Shown: in pieces, positions 43,152-52,524 of the stretch
Position numbering within the stretch: the stretch's first letter is position 1
Layout of the letters: every line of letters begins with the position of its first letter
NCBI GenBank assembly: GCA_017561025.1
Contig: JAFZDU010000017.1
Coordinates: 1-64,000 of the forward strand
Origin: Bacteroidales bacterium
GTDB lineage: Bacteria; Bacteroidota; Bacteroidia; Bacteroidales; F082
Direction of reading: 5' to 3'
DNA: 64,000 bases
Program-made: the position numbers and the translations under genes
Notes under the pieces: model-generated
Told to the model about the DNA's origin: nothing
Seen by the model: only the letters and a program-made list of their open reading frames with translations
The model's database searches: none

Positions 43152-44171
43152 ATGAAAAAAACTTTATTCTTAGCTTTAATGCTTGTGATTGGTGCAACGG
43201 TTTTTGCACAACAACAAATGGCAACCCTTAACCATAACGACTCCATTAGCATGTTCTATGGATCCAACGCATTCGTTGACGCTCATAATGCAGCCGTGGC
43301 AGGTGATATTGTAACATTGTCATCAGGTACTTTTAAATCTTGCGATATTACCAAGGCTATTACCATACGTGGTGCAGGTTTCTATTATGATTCTATAGCA
43401 ATGACTCATCCAACTATCATTATAGGTAATTTAAATTTATTAAGTCCTAATGATTCTATACAAAATCTAGTGATGGAAGGTATTAATGTAAAAAACACAA
43501 TGTATTATTATAACGTTGGTAATGCAAAGTTTAATAGATGTTATATTGATAGTTGGATGTATATAAAATATAATAATGGTTATGCTAAATGCTACGATAC
43601 TGAATTTGTTAATTGTATAATAAAAGAAATTAAAGAGAATCCTTCTGTACCTTCTTCATATAGCTTTGTAAATTCTGTATTGTATCATAGTTATATGGAT
43701 AATGATAATGTTACTTTGCTAAATTCCATTCTGATAATGCAACATAGCCACTGCAATACAATTGCGTATAATAGTATCATTGTAAATAATTGGCTAGCTT
43801 CTTTGCAAAGAGAAGCAATTGCATATAACTGCATTTTAATTAAAAATGGTTTTAGCAGTGTGTGGGAAAATCCTAATAACAGCACAAATAAAACTGTTGA
43901 AAACCTATCCGATGTTTTTGAAACATTACGTAATACAGATAGAGCACATAATGCTACTAATGAATTCTCTATCGACGAGCGTTACATACTTAAAGAAGAA
44001 ATAGCTACTTCTTTCTTAGGTAATGACGGCACTGAAGTGGGTATCCACGGCGGTATGCTCCCATTCGACACAAGACCTTATTACATGGTAGTGAAGAAAT
44101 GTATCGTAGCTAAGAAATCTACCATAGACGGTAAACTCAGCGTAGATATTGAGGTAATGGTTGAAGAATAA
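43152..44171 (+). CDS. Secreted beta-helix protein heading the adhesin operon
   Basis: 339 aa with a signal peptide (MKKTLFLALMLVIGATVFAQ). The segment AFVDAHNAAVAGDIVTLSSGTFKSCDITKAITIRGAGF is the usual opening of right-handed parallel beta-helix proteins (pectate-lyase-like). It is followed by short repeating strands with NCIIKE, NSVLYHS, NSILIMQHS and NSIIVNN turns. No T9SS sorting domain is visible at the C-terminus (VDIEVMVEE), so secretion beyond the periplasm is uncertain. The next gene starts 20 bp downstream. It is more AT-rich in its middle than at its ends. Confidence 0.7.
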   Translation: MKKTLFLALMLVIGATVFAQQQMATLNHNDSISMFYGSNAFVDAHNAAVAGDIVTLSSGTFKSCDITKAITIRGAGFYYDSIAMTHPTIIIGNLNLLSPNDSIQNLVMEGINVKNTMYYYNVGNAKFNRCYIDSWMYIKYNNGYAKCYDTEFVNCIIKEIKENPSVPSSYSFVNSVLYHSYMDNDNVTLLNSILIMQHSHCNTIAYNSIIVNNWLASLQREAIAYNCILIKNGFSSVWENPNNSTNKTVENLSDVFETLRNTDRAHNATNEFSIDERYILKEEIATSFLGNDGTEVGIHGGMLPFDTRPYYMVVKKCIVAKKSTIDGKLSVDIEVMVEE

Positions 44172-44190
44172 CAAATAAAATCTTATAGCA

Positions 44191-47100
44191 ATGAAACGCT
44201 GCATATTATTATGCTTCTGCTTGTTGCTGTCGTCGTATCTCTTCTCGCAGAATGTCTATACTTATCAGTATTGGTTTGATGATAAGTATGAGGACAAAGT
44301 AACTGCCACTTTCAACGACAGCATAATGCAGGCGGATTTGGATGTGGGGAGCCTCAAAGGTGGCTTGCACTTCATCAATATTCATGTAAAAGATACTTCC
44401 AACGTATGGTCGGTTCCGCAGTCTTTTATGTTCATAAAGATGGCAGAAATGGTATACGACAGCACCGGAATGGTTTCTAACCTTCAATATCACTGCTGGT
44501 TCGACCAAGATTACTCTTCTAAGCAGAGCGGTGCTTTAGGCAATGGTCATATCATGCTTGACGTAACAGAACTTTCTGACGGAATGCATACCGTCAACGT
44601 GATGCTTAAGAACGGAAAGACTTATACCGCAGCTCAGTCGTATATGTTTATCAAGGTTGCCGAGATACAACAAGACACCGTCGGCATGGGAACTAATCTT
44701 CAATATCAATGTTGGTTCGATCAGGATTATTCAGGCAGACAGACTGGTGCTTTGGGTAACGGTCATATCATGCTTGATGTCACGGATCTTTCCGACGGCA
44801 TGCACACTGTTAATGTGATGCTGCAAAACAACAAGAGTTATTCAGCTCCGCAATCCTATATGTTCATTAAGATTGCCGAGATGCAGCAGGATACTGTCGG
44901 CATGGGAACTAATCTTCAATATCAATGTTGGTTCGATCAGGACTATTCCGGCAGACAGACTGGCGCTTTGGGCAATGGTCATATCATGCTCGATGTCACG
45001 GGACTTTCCGACGGCATGCATACTGTCAATGTGATGTTAGAAGGAAATATGATGTCATCTCCGATGTCTTATATGTTTATCAAGGTCGCTCCTTCGGTAG
45101 GAACGGAGCCTCTTCAATATCAATGCTGGTTCGACAGAGACTATTCCACTTTGCAAAGCGGAATGCTTGGCAGCGGAGTCTTTAATTTAGATGTGAGCGA
45201 ACTATCCGACGGACTTCATACCGTGAACATTCAGCTTTATAACGGAACTTATACCGCGCCGAGCAGTTATATGTTCTACAAACTGCCTCTTGGAGGAACG
45301 AAGATAAAACGTTGGGAATATTTCCTAAATGGAGATTATGAAAATAGAGAGAGAATAGACATGGATCCTGCTTTAGCAGATCTCTCGATAATGACACTTC
45401 TTCCTGTCGAGTCGCAGCCAATAAGAAGTATGTGCTTCGAGTATGACGCCAACGGTGGTGAGCCTGTCATCTACGCTAAGAACGAGATAACATTCCGCTT
45501 CTGGGCTACCGATGATCGTTTCATCGACAGGACACACTTCTATGTAGATGAAAACGTGAAGCAAGAAGTGGTAGCAGATGAGTTTGCGCAGAACACCTCA
45601 GAACTGATAATGAAGCCAGGAGAAAACGAAATCCGTTGGTTTAAGGTAATGGCGCAGGTAGGAGACTCTTTGACATTCAAGGCAGACAAAGCATGTAGTT
45701 TGCAATTGTTCTCACCATCGGGTGAAGAAGTCTATAACGTCTCAGGACAAGAGTCTATGAGATACGGCGGACGTCATGCCTGGGAAGATGGCTATTATTA
45801 TTTAGCTGTTCATGATGTTATGGGAAGCGGCAGCACTGTGAATGTGTCGTATCAGTTCATCTATAAATACGCTATCCTTGCATGGGATGCTAAGAATATT
45901 GGCAATGGAGGCGTTTCAACAGTTACTGTACAAGGCAACGGTTTTAACAGTTTAGTTGATGCTTATTTGGTTAACAGTAATAATGATACGATAAAAAGCA
46001 TTTTCATAGGTCATGAGAAAAATACTACAACTACTTTATCATTTGATTTTTTAGATAAGCCATTAGGCAAATATGAACTTATTGCAGATTTTTATAATGA
46101 GATAATCAGGGTTAATAACTTCTTAACTGTTGAAGAGCCAAAGGAAATAGAACTCGACACAGATGTCTCATACGCATCATCATTTTTAAGAGGGACGACT
46201 ACTACTTATACATATAATATAACAAATAAAGGTAATATGTCAGCATATTCGATACCTCTATATTTATATTTATCGACACCGTATGAAGATGGCATATCTC
46301 GTGTAGATATTGAAGGTTTAGGTCTTAAATCTATTATATCAGAGATGGATTTGGATTCACTATCTGCTAATGATTTAGAATTATATAGAAATTGGGCAGA
46401 TGAGGTGGCTGACACTTACTATTTCATTACACTAAATTCAGTTGATGAAGAGACTGGAGAACCTGTAGTTGTCAAGAGTAATTATTTCTTTGTGAATTTT
46501 GCTCCTAATGAAACAAAGACCATAAAAGTACATATTAATTTAAAAGATGGTTATAGTGAAGCTGTTGATGTTTGGATGTCAACACCTGAGATAATAACTC
46601 CTTTGACATTGAATAATACAAGAGGTTTTAAGGACCATTATTGTTGTGTGAAAGATAAGTATTCTTGTGTAATAGATGTTGTATGTACTGGAATAGATAT
46701 AGCAGCAATAGTTACATCAGCAGCAGCATTACCATCGTCAGCAGCACTTGAAGTCGCAGGTTGTATTTGTGGTGCTTTGTCAATTATGAATTCAAATTTG
46801 AGTACAACATTATGTGAGGAAGATGGTGATGTGGAAGATTTTCTTCACAAAACTATGAACGTTAATTCCTGGGTTGGAACCGCAACATCATGCGCAGAAA
46901 AAATATTAAGTAGATGGTTGGGTAAATTTAAAGCATTTACAGCTACAAAGGAAATAATAGGTAAAATAACATCTACAATTTCCATATCTGGAAATGGAGT
47001 CCTTATATACGATTGTACAAAAGCTTTTACAGAAAAGAAGCCTAATTGTCCGCCTCAAGATCCACCTCAAGGTGGTAGTTCAACTCCAGTTAACTCATTA

Positions 47101-49506
47101 GACCCTAACGACATCTATGGTTATACCGCTGAGTCGGGAAGTAAGTTCATGCGTCAGGAGATTCAGAAGATCAACTATGAGATAGAGTTTGAAAACGATA
47201 CTACTTTGGCTAATGCTGCCGCTCATACAATAGTGGTGACAGATACCTTAGACATCAACCATTTCGAGCTTGCTTCTTTGGAAACTCATGGCGTTACAAT
47301 AGGCGAGAAGATTCTGCAAGTCGATGGCGAACAGAACTTCGTATATACATTAGACTTGCGTCCGGAGATTAACGTAATCGCTCAGATAGAGCAGGAATAT
47401 GATGCTGAGACGGGTATCATCAAATGGACTATATCTTCATTAGACCCGATGACGATGGAACCTTCAACAGACCCTGACCAAGGTGCTTTGCCTGTGAACT
47501 ACTACGGCGACGGCGTAGGTACGTTGAACTATAGCGTCAGACTTAAAGATTATTTCGACGACGGCACTGAGATAAGCAACAGAGCTTGCATCGTCTTCGA
47601 CCTTGAAGCAGCAATAGTGACACCGACATGGACAAACATCGTTGATGCTGTAAATCCTACCTCACAGATTGAAGAAGTGGTTCCATTCGCAGATAGTCTG
47701 AGATTCGTCTTCAACTCAGAAGATATGCGCTCAGGCGTATGGTATCACACACTATATCATCGCAACGATTCCACCAACATGGAATGGGATGTTCTCAAGA
47801 CTCGCATCTTCGAAGATTCTTACACAATGAAACTCGAAAGTCTGCAAAACTCAGAATATCTCGTTATGGCGACAGACTCGGCAGGTAACAACGAGACAAA
47901 GGCTTTTGAATCGGAATATGTATTCACATTAGATTCCTTGAATTATTACGAACTTGTAGCATATACGACAAACGAAGATTGCAAAGTGTTAGGTTCGGGA
48001 ACATACGTCGAAAACAGCGGCATTGAGATAGAGGCTGTTCCTTCAGAAGCATATCACTTCGTACAATGGAACGATTTCGTCAACGACAATCCTCGAACAG
48101 TTCATCTCACACAAGATACCACCATCATGGCACAATTTGCAATAAATCAATATGAAGTTACACTTGCTGTTCAGGATAGTCTGATGGGAACGGTGAGCGG
48201 AGCCGGTATTTATGAGCATGACCAAATTGTGAATGTTGTTGCAGACGAAAACAAAGGTTATGTATTCCTTTATTGGTTGGAAAGCGACACCATCGCATCT
48301 ACTGAAGTGGAATATAGTTTCAATATTAAATGCGACAGAAATCTTACCGCTGTATTCGGTCCTGCCGACGCACATTACACCATGCTCAAAAAAGGATGGA
48401 ACTGGTATTCTACATACATCGATGTACGTCGTGAAAGCGGTTACGAAAAACTCACCGACGGCTTGAATACAAACGGAGTGATTATTAAGTCACAAACCAA
48501 GTTCGCTACATATTATGAGGACTACGACATTTGGGACGGAAGTCTCACCGAAATCGATAACAAGAATATGTATATGATTGATATGTCGGCAGAACATTAC
48601 CTTATGATGGATGGTAGTATAAGCTACGTATCACAGACAGAGATGACATTAAAACCAGGTTGGAACTGGATAAGTTATCCTATCGACAAGAGTCAAACCT
48701 TGGCAAGAAGTCTTAAAGATTTCAAAGCAAAAGACGGCGATTACATCAAGTCACAGACAGGTTACGCCACATATTATGAAGGTTACGGCTGGGATGGCTC
48801 ATTGTTGACATTAGATCCAGGTCAGGGTTATATGTACAAGAACAATGATACTATAGAAAAGACCTTGACATATTCTAAGTCGTATGTGAGAAAGGCCATG
48901 GTAAATAATATCACAACAGATGGCAATCATTGGCAAGCTGACGTGAACAAGTATCCTAACAATATGAACATCACTGCTGTGCTTTCAATTGATGGAGTAG
49001 AGCAAAAGTCGGATAATATTGAGATAGGAGTCTTTGCTAATGGAGAATGTCGTGGTAGTGCCAGAGCCGTTTATAAAGAAGTTGTTGATAGATATATTTT
49101 CTTCTTGACGGTTTATGGAGAAGGAAATGAAACTCTCACATTCAGAATGTATGACACAGATTTGAATTATGAATATCCTCAGTCGGCTGAGACATTTACA
49201 TTCAGTATGAATGCTATAATGGGTGATATGAACAATCCATACATTATTGATTATTCTACAGTAGATGTTGAAGAGAATGAACAGCCTGTAATGACCGATA
49301 ACATTTATCCAAATCCTGTAAACAAGAAAGAGACAATCTATCTTAATAAAAATTATGAAAAGGTTGAAGTGATAAATTCTTTAGGTATGATTGTGAAATC
49401 GTATGAAAATACCGACAGAATTGAAGGTATAAGAGAATCTGGAATTTATATCGTCAAGACCTTCGATGGTAAAACAATAGTTTATAACAAATTAATAGTA
49501 AAATAA
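44191..49506 (+). CDS. Giant 1771-aa T9SS repeat protein
   Basis: Signal peptide (MKRCILLCFCLLLSSYLFSQ). Five repeats of about 70 residues follow (roughly 24-85, 98-158, 170-228, 242-298, 308-365), each with a YQCWFDQDYS and LSDGMHTVNV core; repeats 3 and 4 are nearly identical in DNA. A CARDB-like region comes next, then an AT-rich stretch (about 660-965) with a Cys-rich hydrophobic part (815-940), a DUF7619-like segment beginning LDPNDIYGY, two InlB-B-type repeats (about 1260-1390), two GWNW(Y/I)S modules (about 1395-1550), and a module shared with the next protein (WQADVNKYPNNMNITAVL). It ends in a T9SS domain (IYPNPVNKK to YNKLIVK). Probably a surface adhesin. Its stop overlaps the next start (TAATG). 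Confidence 0.85.
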   Translation: MKRCILLCFCLLLSSYLFSQNVYTYQYWFDDKYEDKVTATFNDSIMQADLDVGSLKGGLHFINIHVKDTSNVWSVPQSFMFIKMAEMVYDSTGMVSNLQYHCWFDQDYSSKQSGALGNGHIMLDVTELSDGMHTVNVMLKNGKTYTAAQSYMFIKVAEIQQDTVGMGTNLQYQCWFDQDYSGRQTGALGNGHIMLDVTDLSDGMHTVNVMLQNNKSYSAPQSYMFIKIAEMQQDTVGMGTNLQYQCWFDQDYSGRQTGALGNGHIMLDVTGLSDGMHTVNVMLEGNMMSSPMSYMFIKVAPSVGTEPLQYQCWFDRDYSTLQSGMLGSGVFNLDVSELSDGLHTVNIQLYNGTYTAPSSYMFYKLPLGGTKIKRWEYFLNGDYENRERIDMDPALADLSIMTLLPVESQPIRSMCFEYDANGGEPVIYAKNEITFRFWATDDRFIDRTHFYVDENVKQEVVADEFAQNTSELIMKPGENEIRWFKVMAQVGDSLTFKADKACSLQLFSPSGEEVYNVSGQESMRYGGRHAWEDGYYYLAVHDVMGSGSTVNVSYQFIYKYAILAWDAKNIGNGGVSTVTVQGNGFNSLVDAYLVNSNNDTIKSIFIGHEKNTTTTLSFDFLDKPLGKYELIADFYNEIIRVNNFLTVEEPKEIELDTDVSYASSFLRGTTTTYTYNITNKGNMSAYSIPLYLYLSTPYEDGISRVDIEGLGLKSIISEMDLDSLSANDLELYRNWADEVADTYYFITLNSVDEETGEPVVVKSNYFFVNFAPNETKTIKVHINLKDGYSEAVDVWMSTPEIITPLTLNNTRGFKDHYCCVKDKYSCVIDVVCTGIDIAAIVTSAAALPSSAALEVAGCICGALSIMNSNLSTTLCEEDGDVEDFLHKTMNVNSWVGTATSCAEKILSRWLGKFKAFTATKEIIGKITSTISISGNGVLIYDCTKAFTEKKPNCPPQDPPQGGSSTPVNSLDPNDIYGYTAESGSKFMRQEIQKINYEIEFENDTTLANAAAHTIVVTDTLDINHFELASLETHGVTIGEKILQVDGEQNFVYTLDLRPEINVIAQIEQEYDAETGIIKWTISSLDPMTMEPSTDPDQGALPVNYYGDGVGTLNYSVRLKDYFDDGTEISNRACIVFDLEAAIVTPTWTNIVDAVNPTSQIEEVVPFADSLRFVFNSEDMRSGVWYHTLYHRNDSTNMEWDVLKTRIFEDSYTMKLESLQNSEYLVMATDSAGNNETKAFESEYVFTLDSLNYYELVAYTTNEDCKVLGSGTYVENSGIEIEAVPSEAYHFVQWNDFVNDNPRTVHLTQDTTIMAQFAINQYEVTLAVQDSLMGTVSGAGIYEHDQIVNVVADENKGYVFLYWLESDTIASTEVEYSFNIKCDRNLTAVFGPADAHYTMLKKGWNWYSTYIDVRRESGYEKLTDGLNTNGVIIKSQTKFATYYEDYDIWDGSLTEIDNKNMYMIDMSAEHYLMMDGSISYVSQTEMTLKPGWNWISYPIDKSQTLARSLKDFKAKDGDYIKSQTGYATYYEGYGWDGSLLTLDPGQGYMYKNNDTIEKTLTYSKSYVRKAMVNNITTDGNHWQADVNKYPNNMNITAVLSIDGVEQKSDNIEIGVFANGECRGSARAVYKEVVDRYIFFLTVYGEGNETLTFRMYDTDLNYEYPQSAETFTFSMNAIMGDMNNPYIIDYSTVDVEENEQPVMTDNIYPNPVNKKETIYLNKNYEKVEVINSLGMIVKSYENTDRIEGIRESGIYIVKTFDGKTIVYNKLIVK

Positions 49507-51341
49507 TGAAGAAGTTTTTTGTAACATTAGGCATCATTATGATTGCTAAGTTCGCGCATTGTGCCGACAATTATTGGAAGGTTAATCCGTCGGCATACGA
49601 ATTTAACATGAACGTGACGGCGTCGGTTTACATTGACGATGTCGAGCAGCAAGATGCGAATCTTGAAATAGGAGTTTTCTATGGAGAAGAATTGAGAGGC
49701 AGTGCTCTGCCTCGCCTTTCTCCATTGGTGAGCAAATACATCTACGACCTTACAATCTATTCTGACGAGACCTGTGAGTTGTCGTTTAAATTGTATGACC
49801 ATAATACGAATACAGTGTCCGACTTGGTTTGCGAGCAGATACTTACATTCGATGCAAACGGAACAGAAGGCAACGCTTTTAATCCTTACGTGATAAATTT
49901 CGTAACTCCAACACCAGCCATCACCTTCACCGGTGACGGCTCTTGGAGCGAAAGTTCTAACTGGCTCAATTCAATAATGCCTACAGAAGATGATGATGTT
50001 GTCATTGATGGAACTGCAATCATTTCTGATGAAATAAGCATTAATTCATTAATCATCAATGAAGGCAAGTCATTGACAATTCAAGACGATGGTGTCTTGA
50101 CAGTTGTCGGAGCAATCGACAATACCGACTACGACGCTTTGATAATTGAAGACGGTGGTCAGATTATCCAGAGAAATGAGAATGTTGCTGCGACATTCAA
50201 GAAGAATATCGTTAATCCAAGTTTATGGAGCAATCCTGTGAGCGGATGGCAGTTTATTTCTTCTCCTATGATTGATGCTGCGACAGAATGCTTTGTTTCA
50301 ACAGAAGGCGATTATGACTTATATAAGTTTGATGGAGAGGAAGACCTTCAATGGATTAACTATAAAAACCATAATGACTTTGAAGATACATTCACATCAG
50401 GCATCGGTTATATAGCTTCATACGAAAAACAAGATGTTGCTACATTCCAAGGAACTCTTAATAATGAGACAGAATATTTCGATTTCGGAATAAGCTATAA
50501 CTCCAACAATGAGTGGGCTAATTTCTATCTTCTTGGTAATCCTTTCAGCTTTGATATCGATTGGGAACTGATGGATGCCTACAGAATAGAGGATGGCTTT
50601 GCTACATTGGATGCCAATACAGGTGCATATATTTATAATGTAGAAGGATATATTAAGGTGGGAGAAGGATTCCTCGTTTGTGCAAGCAGAAAAAATGCTG
50701 CTCTTGAATATATCGCATCGGCAAAGTCAAGAAGTGCAGATTATGAATATATCAATATCATCGCATCGGGTAAAGGAACTTCAGATAATGTCATAGTTCG
50801 TTTTGGAGAAAATGAAAGTATAGGATTCCCTAAAATTGAAAATATAAATCCAGATGTCGCTAATGTCTATGTGAAAAATGACAACATTCGTTATGGTATC
50901 TTCAATTGCGATGCAGAATTGAAAGAGATTCCTCTTTGTTTTGATGCAAAAGAAATGGGTAAATACACAATCAATGTTAATGTTAGTGGCGAATTCGACA
51001 ATGTGATTTTAGTTGACCGCATGACTGGCATTGAAACTAATCTTTTAATAGAAGACTATACATTTACATCAAGAAGCAATGATGATAAAGAGCGTTTTAT
51101 CTTGAAATTGGGAAATAGCCAACAGTCAACAGATAACGGACATTTCGCATATCAATCAGGAGAAGAATTAATCATCGATGCAGAAGGAATAATTCAAATT
51201 GTTGATATGATGGGAAGAACCGTCATTACAGAAGAAAATCATGATGGAATAATCAATATATGTGGATTGAAAAAATCTACATATATAGTACGCTGCGTAA
51301 ATGAAAATGAAGTAAAAACCCAAAAAATAGTTGTGTTATGA
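49506..51341 (+). CDS. T9SS-sorted 611-aa partner of the giant protein
   Basis: Signal peptide (MKKFFVTLGIIMIAKFAHC), then an N-terminal module (WKVNPSAYEFNMNVTASVYI, LEIGVFYGEELRGSA) homologous to the module before the sorting domain of the 1771-aa protein. A G8/beta-helix-like stretch (DDDVVIDGTAIISDEISINS) follows, then a large beta-rich region. The C-terminal sorting domain is short (GEELIIDAEGIIQIVDMMG to TQKIVVL). The linker just before it, GNSQQSTDNG, is encoded by the dispersed repeat AATAGCCAACAGTCAACAG. Start and stop overlap neighbouring genes, so the three are co-translated. Likely surface-located and acting with the giant protein. Confidence 0.82.
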   Translation: MKKFFVTLGIIMIAKFAHCADNYWKVNPSAYEFNMNVTASVYIDDVEQQDANLEIGVFYGEELRGSALPRLSPLVSKYIYDLTIYSDETCELSFKLYDHNTNTVSDLVCEQILTFDANGTEGNAFNPYVINFVTPTPAITFTGDGSWSESSNWLNSIMPTEDDDVVIDGTAIISDEISINSLIINEGKSLTIQDDGVLTVVGAIDNTDYDALIIEDGGQIIQRNENVAATFKKNIVNPSLWSNPVSGWQFISSPMIDAATECFVSTEGDYDLYKFDGEEDLQWINYKNHNDFEDTFTSGIGYIASYEKQDVATFQGTLNNETEYFDFGISYNSNNEWANFYLLGNPFSFDIDWELMDAYRIEDGFATLDANTGAYIYNVEGYIKVGEGFLVCASRKNAALEYIASAKSRSADYEYINIIASGKGTSDNVIVRFGENESIGFPKIENINPDVANVYVKNDNIRYGIFNCDAELKEIPLCFDAKEMGKYTINVNVSGEFDNVILVDRMTGIETNLLIEDYTFTSRSNDDKERFILKLGNSQQSTDNGHFAYQSGEELIIDAEGIIQIVDMMGRTVITEENHDGIINICGLKKSTYIVRCVNENEVKTQKIVVL

Positions 51342-51592
51342 AAAAGAAATTATTGACAGCTATATTTATAATGATATTAGGATGTAGTTCTTTGTTTGCA
51401 CAAAAAGACGGATTCTTTACATCAAATTATTCAGAATATAGAGAAGATAATGGTTGGGGCATGGAAATGCCATTATTGCCAGGCTCACATGGATATCATG
51501 GAGATTATTCGTGTGAAGAAGTCCCTCTTGGAAACGGATTATTACTTCTTGTAGCTTTTGCAGTATTAAGGGGGAGAAAGTCAGATGATTGA
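51338..51592 (+). CDS. 84-aa exported protein with C-terminal PLGNG membrane anchor
   Basis: The frame overlaps the preceding stop by four bases (ATGA). A signal peptide (MKKKLLTAIFIMILGCSSLFAQ) is followed by about 35 polar residues, then EVPLGNG, a hydrophobic run of ten residues (LLLLVAFAVL) and a basic tail (RGRKSDD). The tripartite end (short motif, helix, basic cluster) resembles sorting tails such as PEP-CTERM or LPXTG in layout. Similar P(L/I)G(N/S)G tails occur in small Bacteroidota proteins, as far as I recall. No exosortase or sortase is in the window. Its location suggests service to the two large surface proteins. A terminator follows. Confidence 0.75.
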   Translation: MKKKLLTAIFIMILGCSSLFAQKDGFFTSNYSEYREDNGWGMEMPLLPGSHGYHGDYSCEEVPLGNGLLLLVAFAVLRGRKSDD

Positions 51593-51636
51593 TAGAAAAT
51601 CATTACTGAACGATCTTTAAAAATATATAAACGAGA

Positions 51637-51673
51637 AATTCTCGGCTGTTAAAATCAACGGCCGAGTTTTTTT
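51637..51673 (+). terminator. Terminator of the adhesin operon
   Basis: CTCGGCTGTT pairs with AACGGCCGAG and is followed by TTTTTTT. Confidence 0.9.
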
Positions 51674-51758
51674 GCCCATAATACTTAGCCTTTCGCCCTT
51701 AGTCTTCTCAAACAAAAACTTCTTGTAAATTGTTCTTTTATATATGAAAGAAAAAATG

Positions 51759-51766
51759 TAACTTTG
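51759..51766 (+). promoter_or_regulatory. -7 promoter element of tmRNA
   Basis: TAACTTTG. A start near 51773 would give a precursor with about 118 nt before the mature 5' end, partly made of TTCTGAGGTTTTGAG repeat units (51832-51870). Confidence 0.55.
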
Positions 51767-51890
51767 CAAAATCTTTTTGAATCATCATTATGCGTCTCGA
51801 AAAGAGTTTGAAATTTCTTCAGATATCTTGAAATTCTGAGGTTTTGAGTTTCTGAGATTCTGAGGTTTTTAAAAAGGTTCATTGAATTTT

Positions 51891-52287
51891 GGGGTTGACC
51901 GGTTTTGACAGCTTGTAGAATGGTCATGTAAGCATGCTGAGCCTCGCAGTGACGCTCATAAATCTTGACTGCAAAAAATTAATTGGCGAAAATACTTACG
52001 CTCTCGCTGCTTAATCGAAGAACAGTAGATTGAAGCTTCATTCGTCCACAAGGTGGATGAACGAGACATCTCGCGGATGGATCCTCCTGATTCCGGTCCG
52101 GGTACGAGGTGCTCATCAATTTCAGGATAGCGATGTGGAAACTCCGTACGCATAGCGAAACTTAGGAGATAAGGTCATGTTTAGGGTGTTTGTTTCCTTG
52201 CATGATTCGAAAACCAACAACAAAATAAGCATGTAGAAAGCATGGGTGTTCCTTGTTTGGACGAGGGTTCGACTCCCTCCAGCTCCA
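51891..52287 (+). ncRNA. ssrA: Transfer-messenger RNA (tmRNA)
   Basis: The 5' end GGGGTTGACCGGTTTTGACA pairs with the 3' CAGCTCC to form the tRNA-like acceptor stem (G-T and T-G pairs included), and GAGGG-TTCGACT-CCCTC is the T arm. The tag frame at 51985-52014 reads GENTYALAA and ends at TAA; it closely resembles the Porphyromonas-type tag that I recall (GENNYALAA). tmRNA rescues stalled ribosomes and marks the nascent peptide for degradation. CCA is not encoded (CCACA follows). The 3' tip TCCAGCTCCAC is repeated at 53824, beyond the ATPase gene. Confidence 0.95.
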
Positions 52288-52288
52288 C
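52278..52288 (+). other. Possible attachment-site half (tmRNA 3' tip)
   Basis: TCCAGCTCCAC at the end of tmRNA is repeated at 53824-53834, bracketing a 1.5-kb segment with the ATPase gene. tmRNA 3' ends are well-known integration targets. Confidence 0.45.
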
Positions 52289-52310
52289 AATTTTAATCTT
52301 TTAAAAAATA

Positions 52311-52346
52311 AAACTGCTGATTATCAATAAGTCAGCAGTTTTTGTT
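52311..52346 (+). terminator. Terminator of tmRNA
   Basis: AAACTGCTGA, loop, GTCAGCAGTTTTTG, then further Ts. Confidence 0.85.
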
Positions 52347-52397
52347 TTTTATATACCTACTATATTTCGTTATTTTTCGTTCAAAATTTGCGAAAAC

Positions 52398-52418
52398 TAT
52401 GGAGACTAAAGAAAAGAA
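52398..52418 (+). repeat. 21-bp direct repeat flanking the ATPase gene, left copy
   Basis: It starts TATGGAGACTAAAG and ends AAAAGAA. The right copy at 53796-53816 differs by one base. Both begin an ATG frame METKEK. Confidence 0.7.
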
Positions 52419-52524
52419 TATTAAAATACAATATATAACATAAGAAATATTAAATCTCCTGTGAAAAAAAACTTATCTTTGTAGTCGAAAAAACTGTCAC
52501 ATTGTGACATAAATTCCGAATAGA

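Noticed and set aside
51559..51592. The PLGNG tail as a genuine PEP-CTERM/exosortase signal
   Set aside because: The layout fits, but the motif is not PEP and no exosortase is visible, so I describe it only as a sorting-like tail.
51685..51927. An 80-codon open frame on the minus strand before tmRNA
   Set aside because: Its composition reflects TTCTGAGGTTTTGAG repeats and it runs into the tmRNA 5' end; no promoter or family resemblance.
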